From Sympetrum striolatum (Eukaryota; Arthropoda; Insecta; Odonata; Libellulidae), in the NCBI GenBank assembly GCA_947579665.1, contig OX388349.1:26630459-26694458 (forward strand): a stretch of 64,000 nt of DNA, given 5' to 3'. The notes beneath the pieces were generated by a model, which made no database searches, was not told the DNA's origin, and was given only the letters and a program-made list of their open reading frames with translations. Both the position numbers and the translations under genes were made by a program. This document shows positions 22,201-32,526 of the stretch, in pieces. The first letter of the stretch is position 1. Every line of letters begins with the position of its first letter.

Positions 22201-23014
22201 ACATTGAAACATCTCATCCAGGAGTAGGTGTTGGTAGTGGTAATCAATGATAATGACTATTCAGGTAGAACAAAAACTACTAAGAAAAATAAGGTAAATA
22301 TTAAAATACACTACGTACATCCGTTCTATTTCAGCCAAAATTTGAAACTTCTAAATTTGAAGGAAAAATCAAAATTTATACTTTTCATAATTTAAAGATT
22401 CATTATGATGCGTTATTAAGTTCACAAGAATTTATTTCTGTGGTGATAGTAATGGCGTTGTAGTAGATAAGGTAGCACTATACATTCTCTTTTATAATAT
22501 ATTTCTATACTCTGCCAAATCTTCAAAATACTAAGAACCACCTTGTTTGATGCAGAAAATAATGCAAGCAATCAATTCGAAATATTGAACCTATCTTGGA
22601 TAACCCACAGTAAAAAATTGCGGTTCCATAAGATTCGGGTATATCTTAGCCATCTTGTAGTAAAAAAGAATTCGCATGACATGAATTTGAGATAAAGTCA
22701 ACTGACTGGCGACTAACTTTGGGGTAATCCATGACTTCAAACAAAGAAAACAGGAGAAGCTTTCTGGATGAAATTCACCCTGATTTTATTAAAAATTTGC
22801 AAAATACCACAGGGACACAACTTAGCTTTAGCTACATTTGGCTTACATTTAGCTTTGATTTCTATTATTTCAAAGCGAAACTACTTACATTACCTTTTTT
22901 GTTAGAACTATAATTAAGAAAGTAATTTTCTGACTTCCTTGAAAGTTTTGTTTGCTAATAAGTTAACTTTAACTTATAGGCTATGACAACGTAGAAAATT
23001 GTCTCAGCAAATGA
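22201..23014. other. AT-rich non-coding stretch
   Basis: No supported feature. It ends at the left edge of segment X copy A. Confidence 0.35.
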
Positions 23015-23565
23015 TCATTAGAGAATGCTGCGAGAATGAAAATTCTACATATATTAGAAAGAATTTTTTGATGTTCCAAACATTTTAAAATAGTTATCAC
23101 TAATGAAATAATTTATAGTTGGAAGTTTTTCATTGCAAATGGATAAAAAATTGAAATTCGATTCTATCTAAAGAAATTAGATGTTATAAAGATCATTTTG
23201 GTGAAGAGCTAAGAATTCAACATTTATAATAATAGATTTATTAATGATATTTAAAATTGGTTTCTTTTACAAAATAATTTATTAGATATTTTTAAGTCAA
23301 AAATATATTATAATAATTTGCAAGGATTTCAAGGAGGATGAATTTGCAGCTTCTCTTGGTCAGGCTTAGTTTGAAAATTTAGCGAATTTTTAGACGTTGG
23401 CAATGATTTGGAGAAATAATTATTTAGAACAAGTTAAACTAATAATGCAGGACATTTATTCAAATTTTACATATAATGCACCACTGACAATACACATTGT
23501 CTATCATGTAATATTGATATGAACATATATTTACTATAACTGATAGAACAGTTATGCGTCTACGT

Positions 23566-23848
23566 CTATCTATATTCCCTGGTAGTGAGTTCCAGGGGGG
23601 CAAGCATCATTCCTCTATTTTTTTAATCATTTGATTATTCTCGAAAAAAAATAAGAGTCGATGCGTTCTAGGAAATATTTCTCTGGTCTTCTTCGTTTTA
23701 TCAAAACGGTCTGGTGAAGAGGGTTGTCACATTATGTTCGTTAAGAATTCTGAGAATGTGCTTTCTCTTAACTTATTTAGGGAATTTATCCTTTTTAATA
23801 ATCTTCCATAGATTCCCATCCCGCGTCTTCAATCATCTGAGTGACGCT
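23566..23848 (-). pseudogene. Decayed LINE reverse transcriptase tail (copy A)
   Basis: Read on the minus strand and allowing frameshifts, the sequence gives SVTQMIEDAGWESMED, then KLRESTFSEFLTN, then RTHRLLFFFENNQMIKK and a tail ending LELTTREYR. This order matches the C-terminal end of the same general LINE group as the fragment at 8577-8945. Stops and frame changes make it a pseudogene. The 76-codon plus-strand frame over the same bases is an antisense shadow. Confidence 0.65.
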
Positions 23849-24419
23849 CACTACTTTATCACAGGAATACTTTTCATAACATACCGCCTTTCCTATGATC
23901 TTTTCTTATTTCCAAAAACTATATTTTCCAAAAGGGTCCCATAAATTACATGCATATCGACTGTGATGTTTAACTACCGCAGAGTTACATCGCTCGAGAG
24001 CTTTTTCTCCATCCATACCAATAACTCTCGGAACGAAGCCGACTTTCTTATATTTTTCTCCTTATAGTATTACATTTCTCGGTGTACTCCATGATACATC
24101 ATTAGTGATAGTTACTCTAATATATTTCACCAATTCTACCATTTTAATTTAACACCATTAATCTGCATTTAGTTTTCTTTCGTATTAGTTAATTATTGAA
24201 CACAAATCAACATTTAGTGCTGATTTATGATCAATGCACCATTTCGTAATTTCATTTAATTAGTTTGACAGGGTTAATCTAACTTCTGTTCTCTGTAATT
24301 CCAATTAAATTCCGGAGTCATCGGTGTTCATTCTAGATTTACTCTAAATGAAATAGCTTAGATCATTGATGCGTATTAAACATTTAACAATCACGTTTTA
24401 CTTGATTCGTGTTGATTTT

Positions 24420-25503
24420 ATTATAGTAAATTACATTATCTAAAACTTTTATAAGAAATAAAATATACCTATGTATCATATTTATGGAGATATTATGAAA
24501 ACCGGAAATGAGCTTTGATGAATGAAGCTCGACTTCCGGTAAACCGATTTACTCCAAAAACTAATCAACTCCGACAGCACAAACCACAGGGCTATATATG
24601 AGCTTTGGTATTGATTTCGGAATGATGTATGTGTGTGTGTATGTATGTGTGTATGTGCTTGTGGGCGCTCTAACGTAAAAACTATTAGTCGTTTCAGTAC
24701 CAAACTTCATATATGGTACTGTGGTGTGTGCTGTCAGAGTTGATTAGTTTTTGGAGTAAATTGGTTAACCGGAAGTCGAGCTTCATTCATCAAAGCTCAT
24801 TTCCGGTTTTAAATATATCTCAAGAAATATGATATATAGGTATATTGTATACCTTATAAAAGTTTTAGATAATGTGATTTACTATAACTTTTGTATTTAA
24901 CGTATTTTTGTATCACCGGTGAAATACCGATAAACCGGAAGTAGCTGTTATGTACTTTGCGGGCGCTTTAACATGAAAACTATGAATCGGATCGACACCA
25001 AATTTCATACATAGTATTTTGATTGATGTCGTTAGAGTTGATTAGTTTTTGGAGTAAATCGGCTAACCGGAATTCGAGCTTCATTCTTCAAAGCTCATTT
25101 CCGGTTTTCAAAATATCTCCATAAATATTATATTTATGTATATACTATTATAAATAAACGTTTTAGAAAATAAACTTTACTATAACTTTTATATGTAAAA
25201 TATTTTTGTATCACTGATTGTTTAGGAGTTATTCATGAAATACTGATAAACCGGAAGTTGCTGATTATGTACTTTGTGGGCGCTCTGGACTCTATGGGTG
25301 AAAGGCCAATTTCATCGTTTTTCGTCGAGAATGTCCCGAAAAACATTATTTATAATGTTTGTAACGAAAAGATAATGATATATAAATTAATCATTCATCT
25401 TCCAAGTTTAGATGGAATATAGATTTCGAAATTACTGTCGTAGATAAATATATATATCTTATATATGGAGAAAGTCATGTGCTGGCCACATCAGATTTTT
25501 ATA
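24420..25503. mobile_element. R1 repeat family, copy 2, with foldback
   Basis: Same family as 11394-12427, but the left part is replaced by a large inverted copy. Bases 24420-24618 are the approximate reverse complement of 24690-24890, separated by a (TG)n-rich loop. The right half keeps the two direct subrepeats (AGAGTTGATTAG near 24736 and 25034) and the shared right end GGAGAAAGTCATGTG... CATCAGATTTTTAT. Confidence 0.75.
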
Positions 25504-25932
25504 CTGGCATTCCCTATGAAAATCCCGCACTTCCCGCGCTCAAAGAACTTTAATGGGAAACCCGACATTCTACTCGTCAAAGATAAATCGCTTGATGGAA
25601 TCGGCTATCCATTAATTGGACGGTTAAACTGAACTTTCCAAATTTAGATCAAAAGGAAAAGCTTAATCCGCGGACTGCGAAAGAGGCTGCGTAACACATT
25701 GTGTCGAAATCTTATTGATGTATACCGCAGAAATCAAAATGGCATCTCCCTAGAAACATTGACAACAGTCATACACTCGATTACCAGGTTAAAGTATCTT
25801 TGAAGCTGATGCGTGGAATTATGGCGATATCCAATCATCGTTCGATAGCGGAAAGTTATAAAAAAATATGACCCAACTGAGTGATCAGCTCCATCGATAA
25901 TGACCCCTGGAAAATGAATTCCCTTCTCTTAA

Positions 25933-28540
25933 CCCTCCAAGGACGAGAATTATTTTTTCTTAAAAATTACCCTAATTTCAGTATATCGGTATTCAGATGA
26001 CCTTAATTAACAACAGAAAATTGTTTAAAAAAAGTTAACAATAATAGGTTCGTTGCAAATGCCCGTTCCCATATGGGCACGTCAGTCCTTCCCACTACTA
26101 CTATTACGCGCGCCATGATGAAATTTAAAAAAAGCATTTCATCGAAAAAAATCATATTTATTTCAAAAAAATATTGTATGAAATGGTGTTTCTTGGAAGA
26201 TATAAGTATTTGTTTTATAATTATTTTGTTAAGTACTTTGTTAAACATTTAACACAGAGCCCAAAATCGCACTTATTACGCATTGTTCTCCCACGACTCT
26301 CGCATTCTTCATATGCGCAGCGTTTTCCCTTGTTCTGCGGTATGCCACCGATTACACCGATTAATTGATCATACCATAACTCTTGCGTGGAGCCAGTTTT
26401 TGACGTGGAAGCCTTGCTGAGTCGTCCACCGGGTGGTTTTTATTCCGTCTTGTACCGAGTAAAGTACACCTGAGCAATCTTCCGTCTAAACTCTAATTTT
26501 GTCCTTGGATCTGAGGATTTCCTTTTATTATTGTTATTATTATTCGATTGTCTGAGTTGTAAATAATTTATATAAATCATATCTTACCAATATGCAGTGA
26601 ATTTACTTCAATTTAGTCAGTTCCACCCATATGCTTATTATACTGGGATATGAAGTAGGGTTATAGAAGCTGAATAATTTTCTTTTGTTTCCTATAAAAC
26701 CTTTTAGCTTTCATCAACGGCGTAACTCCATACGCTGTTGAAGCTGCCACAATTACCAAGTTGTCCAGCCATTTAGTGATTCCTATTCCTTCACATGTAG
26801 AAATAGCTGTGATGCTCTTTCCTCTCTCCTCCTTTTTTAGATCATTTTTTGGTGGTAGCGGACAATCTTTCGGAATCCGGTTCTTTCTGATTCGCCCAGT
26901 TCCATTGTAGCCACATCCTTTCAAATGTGGCAATAAATTCTTTCGTATAAATTATATATTGAGCTAAATAAATTAATGCTATTATATTATTTCACATACC
27001 ACTTCAAATTATAATAACCGAATCTTATCGATTTACCTCTACTACATCGCTTGCAGCTGTGTCTTCCGTAGTATCTTATCATCTCTTCTTCACAATCTAA
27101 GAACTGGGAAGGCACCAAATGCTGCAAACATCTCTGTGTAATTATTTTCATCGTAGGCCAGTCTTTGTAGAACCCATCGCTTGACTGTCTAACTTAGTAT
27201 TATCCACTAAGTGTGAAAATTTCATTATTTGGATGAATCAGTCCCTCCTCATCGCTCTACTAACCAATTCAATATGTACATCCTTTTTCGCGTCCCAGTA
27301 ATATTTTTTCCAGGAGAATGTTGTACCCGGATACAATAAAAATGCCAATGACGGCTCGCATCTCCTCTGCTGTAATTTGTGGACTGGGGCAATTAAAAAA
27401 TCGGGCGTAATTCTCACTTTGTTCCACTATGAATGCGACGAAATCGTCATCGATGAAGAGCTCTAGCAATTAGATGCAGCTAAGTTTAGAGTATGAAGAG
27501 TAATCTGCTTCAGAAAAACTTCCCGTACACTCAATGCTGCCCTTTATCCATTTTCTCCGCATAGATTTTTTTGCCCCATCGTCTTCTCCAGCACCGATAC
27601 TTTCGTTGGTTGCCAACCGAATTTCGGCTTGTGCCCTCATTTGCTTGCCAGTGAAATTGTCAACCAATCTTTCCTCATCTTCATCAGCCAATGCTTCATC
27701 AGTTCGCTCATTTTCTTCTGTTGGAGAAATGAAGAAATCGGTAACATCTACCTCACTCTCTTCATCCTCGTCAAGGATTCGGAGAGCCTCCTTCAGTGAA
27801 GTCGACTCATGAAAACTTACGTTTTTCCTGAATAAAAACTATAACACCTCTAATGATATAATTTTTATGTGAAGCTAATAAAATTTGAAAGGATTTGTAT
27901 ATCTAGTACAATAATCATTTGCTAATATATGTTGTTGCCGCTTCTACTATATAAATTTAGGTATTCCGAGATTTAGTTCATAAATATGCATAATAATTGC
28001 CATAGTCTTCTTGGCACAACTTAAAACTAAAATAATTCTTAACTTAATTGCACCACAAATAATGTATTATGTCGCAAAATATTCTTTTATATACTATATA
28101 TAGCTTTCCTTGACAGCCATCGGCAAGGAAATCGCGTAGTAGTGGGAAGGCCTGACGTGCCCATATGGGAACGCAGCAATAAACAACGTTATAACAACAA
28201 CAAATAACCTCAAACTCTGCTCTATTAAATTTCTTTCGATGATTAGAACATCATACTAAAGGCATAAAAGCAAAAGACTACTTTAAATTAAAAACAGTAA
28301 AACTTATAAAAATTAGTTGCCAGAAGGATCCATCTCAAAATTTCCCTGTTTTTCGAAAAATCACAAGAAATATTTCCCTTGACTTAAATGCACCAAAACT
28401 CAAATGAAAGTAAGCTTTGGACCCTCTTAGCTCACAAAGTATCGTTTACTGACCATTTTATGACACTCAAGATATTGTTTAGCTACCTAGAGAACCCAGC
28501 TGCAGTCCGTTCCCATATGGGAACGTCAGTCCTTTAAGGA
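25933..28540 (-). mobile_element. piggyBac-like transposon 1
   Basis: 2,608 bp between two TTAA sites (25929-25932 and 28541-28544), the invariant piggyBac target. The ends are weak inverted repeats: CCCTCCAAGGAC on the left, and TCCTTAAAGGAC reading inward from the right. Subterminal repeats built on CCCATATGGG with ACGTCAGnCC occur at about 26068, 28153 and 28512. The transposase gene lies on the minus strand and is broken. Copy B of the surrounding segment lacks the element, which fixes its borders. Confidence 0.9.
26222..27829 (-). pseudogene. piggyBac transposase pseudogene 1
   Basis: DDE transposase of the piggyBac family, read from 27829 down to a stop at 26222-26224. The order is: an acidic N-terminus (ALRILDEDEESEVDV); the N-domain with TAEEMRAVIGIFIVSGYN; a catalytic core with GRHSCKR and RGKSIRFGY; PHLKGCGYNGTGRIRKNR; IAQVYFTRYKT; and a C-terminal Cys-rich domain KRCAYEECE...CDFGLCVKC. 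Defects: the first catalytic Asp position reads Glu (27089-27091, aligned to DESM in relatives); about 70 residues containing the second Asp are not visible near 26,945-26,995; the third Asp is present in YNKHMGGTD (26616-26618) but a TAA follows at once (26613-26615). Frame changes occur between the blocks. Upstream, CAG followed by GAAAAAC at about 27829 could be a splice acceptor, so a first exon may be missing from this call. Confidence 0.88.
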
Positions 28541-28612
28541 TTAATTCACCAAGTATTTTATCGGTCGATTGTTTTCAAGAATTTCATGCCATTTGGAATC
28601 ATTATAGACACG

Positions 28613-29323
28613 TGTGACGAATTTCTAGGGAAATTTGGCCATAGTAAGTTGCCCGTTTACAAGTTGCTGTCAGAATGGCTCAGTCAGAAAGGCCTCAGGC
28701 AGAAGGGCCGAACGGAGAAGGGCCGTTAGAAAACACGACTTTTATACTGACCAGTGCAGTGATACTGTCGGCGATCGGACTAATTAACACGGCGGAGTTC
28801 TGTGACAGTTTCTAGCAACGTTATTGGCCAATTTGCGGAACCCCTTTCGTTGCGAATTTCTGTGCTTCTTTGTTTTTCCCTCCTTTTCACCAAACACGGA
28901 CTCCTCCTAAGAGAAGGTCATTTCGCCCGAGAGCGTTCGTCGCTGAACATTACCCATCCACTCCTGTGGCGGCAGACTTTCTTTCTTTCCTTGTGAATTT
29001 ACGTGGGACACTCTCTAAAGGCTAAGTTCATATCATTATTATTTGTGCAAACTAAACCATATTATTTAATTTGTGTATAAGAATCTGTTATTTTTCACTT
29101 GTTCACATTTACTTAGTATTATTGTTCTGTGGTATCGTGCTTGAGAGTATTATCCTTGATAAAGGTCTTTCAGAGTGATTGTTTCTCATTATTTCGTATT
29201 TGGTCGTTTGTGTCGCTGGCCCTGTTGACTTTCTAACAGGTATTTCACGAAAATAATCGAATGCCGTGTACCGGTGGATGACAAGGTGGGTTCGCCTTCC
29301 TTTCTATTGGGTATACTGCAACA
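28613..29323 (+). repeat. Putative LTR of a gypsy-like retrotransposon
   Basis: Begins TGTGACGAATT directly at the end of segment X copy A and is predicted to end at TGCAACA (29323), giving TG...CA ends and about 711 bp. TGGTAGCAGAGCG follows from 29326, a good primer-binding-site position. There is no second LTR in the window to confirm the borders, so they are inferred. Confidence 0.6.
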
Positions 29324-29325
29324 AT

Positions 29326-29343
29326 TGGTAGCAGAGCGTGGTT
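29326..29343 (+). promoter_or_regulatory. Primer binding site candidate of the gypsy-like element
   Basis: TGGTAGCAGAGCGTGG lies three bases after the predicted LTR end. It starts with TGG as expected for tRNA priming. The tRNA species was not determined. Confidence 0.5.
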
Positions 29344-29506
29344 GTTTCACTTTCGTGTTGAATTCTGTTAGAGTGCGAATTTTCGGGCTCACCGACGTTA
29401 TTCTTTGTACTTTCGTCTAATGTTTCATTTTTGCCTCGTGGTTGCTAAGTCGCACCTTAATTTGTAGATGTTTCTTGTATCTCTTGTTTAATTATTGGTT
29501 ATTTGA

Positions 29507-30793
29507 ATGCCTCTAAATTCCTATCAAAAGGAATTCATTACGACTGCACAAGATCGCGCTAAGAAAATGGGCCCTACGAAGACCGCGGCCGGCCCAAGTC
29601 AAGGTGACGAAGCATGTGGGGAGACCCCGGTATCTTTGTCTCGCACTCCTTACGTTAATTTTGATTTGGGTAAGCAGCTGATTCACGATATCGCTCCTTT
29701 GACAGATGCGACTTCCGAAAACTTATTTGCATTCTTTTCCTCTGTGTCGGAAGTAATAGATTTGGAGCTGTTTCCTTTAAATTCTTTATTAACTTTGTTA
29801 CTTTGTAAGGTACCCTCGATTTTACGTAATTTCTTCTTGTTGACAATTAAAAACCGGTTGTCTTGGGCTCAAATTACTCGACAATTTTGGGAGGAGGAGA
29901 TTAGTTCGCGAGAGTACGAGAAATTAATAACGGTCAAGGTTAAAAGGTTTCAATTTCCGAACGAAAAGCCACTTCACTTTCTCCATAACATACGTAATGC
30001 TATCACGGTGCTTGGATTATCTTATTCTGAAGAGGAGTTTGTTTCGCTCATTTTGAATGGTGTGAGTCCGTTAACGCGAAGTACTTATATATTTCAATCT
30101 CGTCCGACTACTCTCGAAGGTTTGACCGCGTTGCTTAAACTTTCCTCTAAGCAGCTCGCGGATTCTACCGATTATTCTCGCGCTTTCTCAAATGTTAGTC
30201 GTCGCGAGACTCCTCCTGTTACGTGTTCTTTCTGTCATCGAAGGGGTCATGAGTCTACCGAATGTTATCGTCGGAGAAGATTGAACAACAGAAATCTCCC
30301 TCGAATTTCGATGGCAAATTTCGAAGATTCTTCTCTTAACTCGTTGCCGCTTGTTCCGGTTAGTATCGGACATATTCAAACGGTTGCTCTTGTCGACACT
30401 GGTTCCTCCGTCTCACTGTTAGATCCCCAGTTTGGGAAGAAACTGAAAATTAATATTAAATCTGGTTCTAATTCCGCGATCCACTTGCAAACTATCGGAG
30501 GGCATAAACTTAATTTGTTCGAGTATGTAAAATTAAAAGTGAAAATTCATTCATTATCTTGGTACCATCAATTTTACCTGTCTTCATTACCGGTGCCGCT
30601 GTTATTGGGAAGGGACTTTATTGCAAAGACCAAAATGATTGTTGCAGCCGATTGTTTTTCTTTCGCGGTTTCGCCCGCGTGTACTTTTCCGTACGTCAAT
30701 TTGCCTCGTCCACAAGAGTCTTGTCAAATTGTTCATTCATTAGAGAATGCTGCGAGAATGAAAATTCTACATATATTAGAAAGAATTTTTTGA
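29507..30793 (+). CDS. Gypsy-like Gag-protease, 3'-truncated
   Basis: A 428-codon frame. Residues 50-230 look like a Gag capsid region (helical, with YEKLITVKVKRFQFPNEKPL and FVSLILNGVSP). A CCHC knuckle, CSFCHRRGHESTEC, starts at about 240 and would bind RNA. The retropepsin motif ALVDTGSSVSLLD has its Asp at about 297, and LLLGRDFI at about 366 is the second protease signature. Reverse transcriptase and integrase should follow but are missing: sequence shared with segment X starts at 30737, and the last 19 codons lie inside it. They may be chance read-through or a true linker. The start is the first ATG in a good leader context after the primer site. The element is dead for lack of pol. Confidence 0.85.
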   Translation: MPLNSYQKEFITTAQDRAKKMGPTKTAAGPSQGDEACGETPVSLSRTPYVNFDLGKQLIHDIAPLTDATSENLFAFFSSVSEVIDLELFPLNSLLTLLLCKVPSILRNFFLLTIKNRLSWAQITRQFWEEEISSREYEKLITVKVKRFQFPNEKPLHFLHNIRNAITVLGLSYSEEEFVSLILNGVSPLTRSTYIFQSRPTTLEGLTALLKLSSKQLADSTDYSRAFSNVSRRETPPVTCSFCHRRGHESTECYRRRRLNNRNLPRISMANFEDSSLNSLPLVPVSIGHIQTVALVDTGSSVSLLDPQFGKKLKINIKSGSNSAIHLQTIGGHKLNLFEYVKLKVKIHSLSWYHQFYLSSLPVPLLLGRDFIAKTKMIVAADCFSFAVSPACTFPYVNLPRPQESCQIVHSLENAARMKILHILERIF

Positions 30794-31121
30794 TGTTCCA
30801 AACATTTTAAAATAGTTATCACTAATGAAATAATTTATAGTTGGAAGTTTTTCATTGCAAATGGATAAAAAATTGAAATTCGATTCTATCTAAAGAAATT
30901 AGATGTTATAAAGATCATTTTGGTGAAGAGCTAAGAATTCAACATTTATAATAATAGATTTATTAATGATATTTAAAATTGGTTTCTTTTACAAAATAAT
31001 TTATTAGATATTTTTAAGTCAAAAATATATTATAATAATTTGCAAGGATTTCAAGGAGGATGAATTTGCAGCTTCTCTTGGTCAGGCTTAGTTTGAAAAT
31101 TTAGCGAATTTTTAGACGTTG

Positions 31122-31736
31122 CACAGTGGGCTAGAATCGAAAAAAGCTGGCCAAAAATATAAAAGTGCTTTTTTTGAGTGCGGACTTTGAAACTTTGCAT
31201 AGCTGTTCTTTAATAAATTCTGCATATAACTGTGAAATCATTTGCGTTGGTTCCCACGCGTTACAATTCTACAGGGGGTCAAAGTTGACCAAATTTTACG
31301 AAAAATGCCGGTCCTCGAGTTTTCTCAAAATTCTTCCATTTCAAGCCAATCCTGAACTAAAATGAGCTAAATCATCGGGTAAAAAACGATTTAGTATTAT
31401 AAACCTAATCTTCATGCTTCATAATACTGGGTTTGAATAATCACAGTTGATTATTTGCATTATTTATACAACAAAATGGCGAACCCTTATTTTACGGCAA
31501 ATTTCCACCTAAAGTGAGGAAAATAGTAGTGAATAAGCGCGGTGTACGCGGAGTTATTCATACCAAAATGTTCTTTGAAGTTTTCTGAAGAAGAATCTGA
31601 AATAAAATCCTGCGACAATTTGCGACGCCGATAAATAAAGCGACTTTTCGATGGCGATGCAAGAGCTATGTCCGCGCGGCGGAGCGCCACTTTCTGAGAT
31701 GACCTCGGTTTTGAGAGGACATGAGGAGAAAAACGC
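31122..31736. repeat. Left terminal inverted repeat of the Transib
   Basis: About 615 bp, the inverted counterpart of 34243-34856. The outer 37 bases match exactly; further in there are scattered substitutions. The last aligned block reads CCTCGGTTTTGAGAGGA. A frame on the minus strand (31738-31487) and its partner in the right arm differ by several amino acids and are not clearly genes. Confidence 0.9.
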
Positions 31737-32313
31737 AACTGAATGGTTATAATTCGGAAATATTATGCTGAAGAGAAGTTATATTTTATATATTAAGATG
31801 AAAAATAATAATATTTTAAAATTTTCCCTTTAAATCCTTAAAGAAAATTGGATTTAGCGGTAAGTCACTGCTGTCCCTCAGATTTCTTGATAGAGCCACA
31901 ATTTCTGAAATTTAAAATTTTTTACAGTAAATCCTTAAATCTATAGAGGCTGACTCTCTTCTCCTCGTTCGACCTTCAGTTGCTAGATGAGTAAACTCAC
32001 TCCTATTGTCCTTCGCACGACCCTCTTGTGGGAGGAGGGCGCTCGCCAGAGTGTGCCCTAAAACCAAAGTAAAACTTTCGTAGGCTTATAACACCCAGCT
32101 GCATATGTTTTGCGGAAAACGGTTACTCATTTTATTGTACTATTTCCGCCAGTTTCAGCTCGAAATAATCCTTCGGAGTCAGTTATTTTTTGGCTGTGCC
32201 GAACTGAAGTTGTGTTCTGGTGATATTTCTGTAGATCATCTATTTCACGCGTCGCAATTTCTTTAGGTTCCTTCCTGCAGAATTCTCTTGTTGCGGTGTG
32301 GAATATATTTTTG

Positions 32314-32501
32314 GTGAGTCACATTTAATTTTATACTTAATATTTTCCTTTCTTCCATGAAAATTAAAAATTCAATAGCTGCACTGTTTCCTTATTAGTG
32401 TCACTAAATCTAGTCATCGTTTTCAGACTTTCTGCTGCCATTTTTTTAAATGTATTACCGAGGAAGGTATAAAATTTAAGGAATCTATGTTACATTTTCA
32501 G
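32314..32501 (+). other. Possible 5' UTR intron of the Transib transposase
   Basis: GTGAGT at 32314 and TTTTCAG ending at 32501 would form an intron just before the proposed start codon at 32527. Inferred only from splice-site shape. Confidence 0.35.
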
Positions 32502-32526
32502 AATTTTGCTATTAACTTGAAATACC

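Larger units (their letters stand above)
23015..28612. repeat. Segment X, copy A (interrupted by a piggyBac)
   Basis: 23015-25932 and 28541-28612 together make a segment of about 3 kb found again at 30737-37460. The first 1.5 kb (up to about 24,528) matches copy B without a difference that I could see. From about 25,020 on I count roughly twenty substitutions in 850 bases. The segment holds a LINE tail and an R1 repeat with a large foldback. Copy A lacks the Transib present in B; the empty site CGTTG is at 23395-23399. It carries a piggyBac that B lacks. The homology ends within a base or two of the LTR that starts at 28613. Confidence 0.93.

Noticed and set aside
23714..23944. 76-codon frame conserved perfectly at 35176-35406
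   Set aside because: The identity only reflects the duplication of segment X, and the frame is antisense to a decayed LINE tail.
24482..24703. Frame with His-Thr repeats shared with 35944-36165
   Set aside because: It is the translation of the foldback and (TG)n tract of the R1 repeat.
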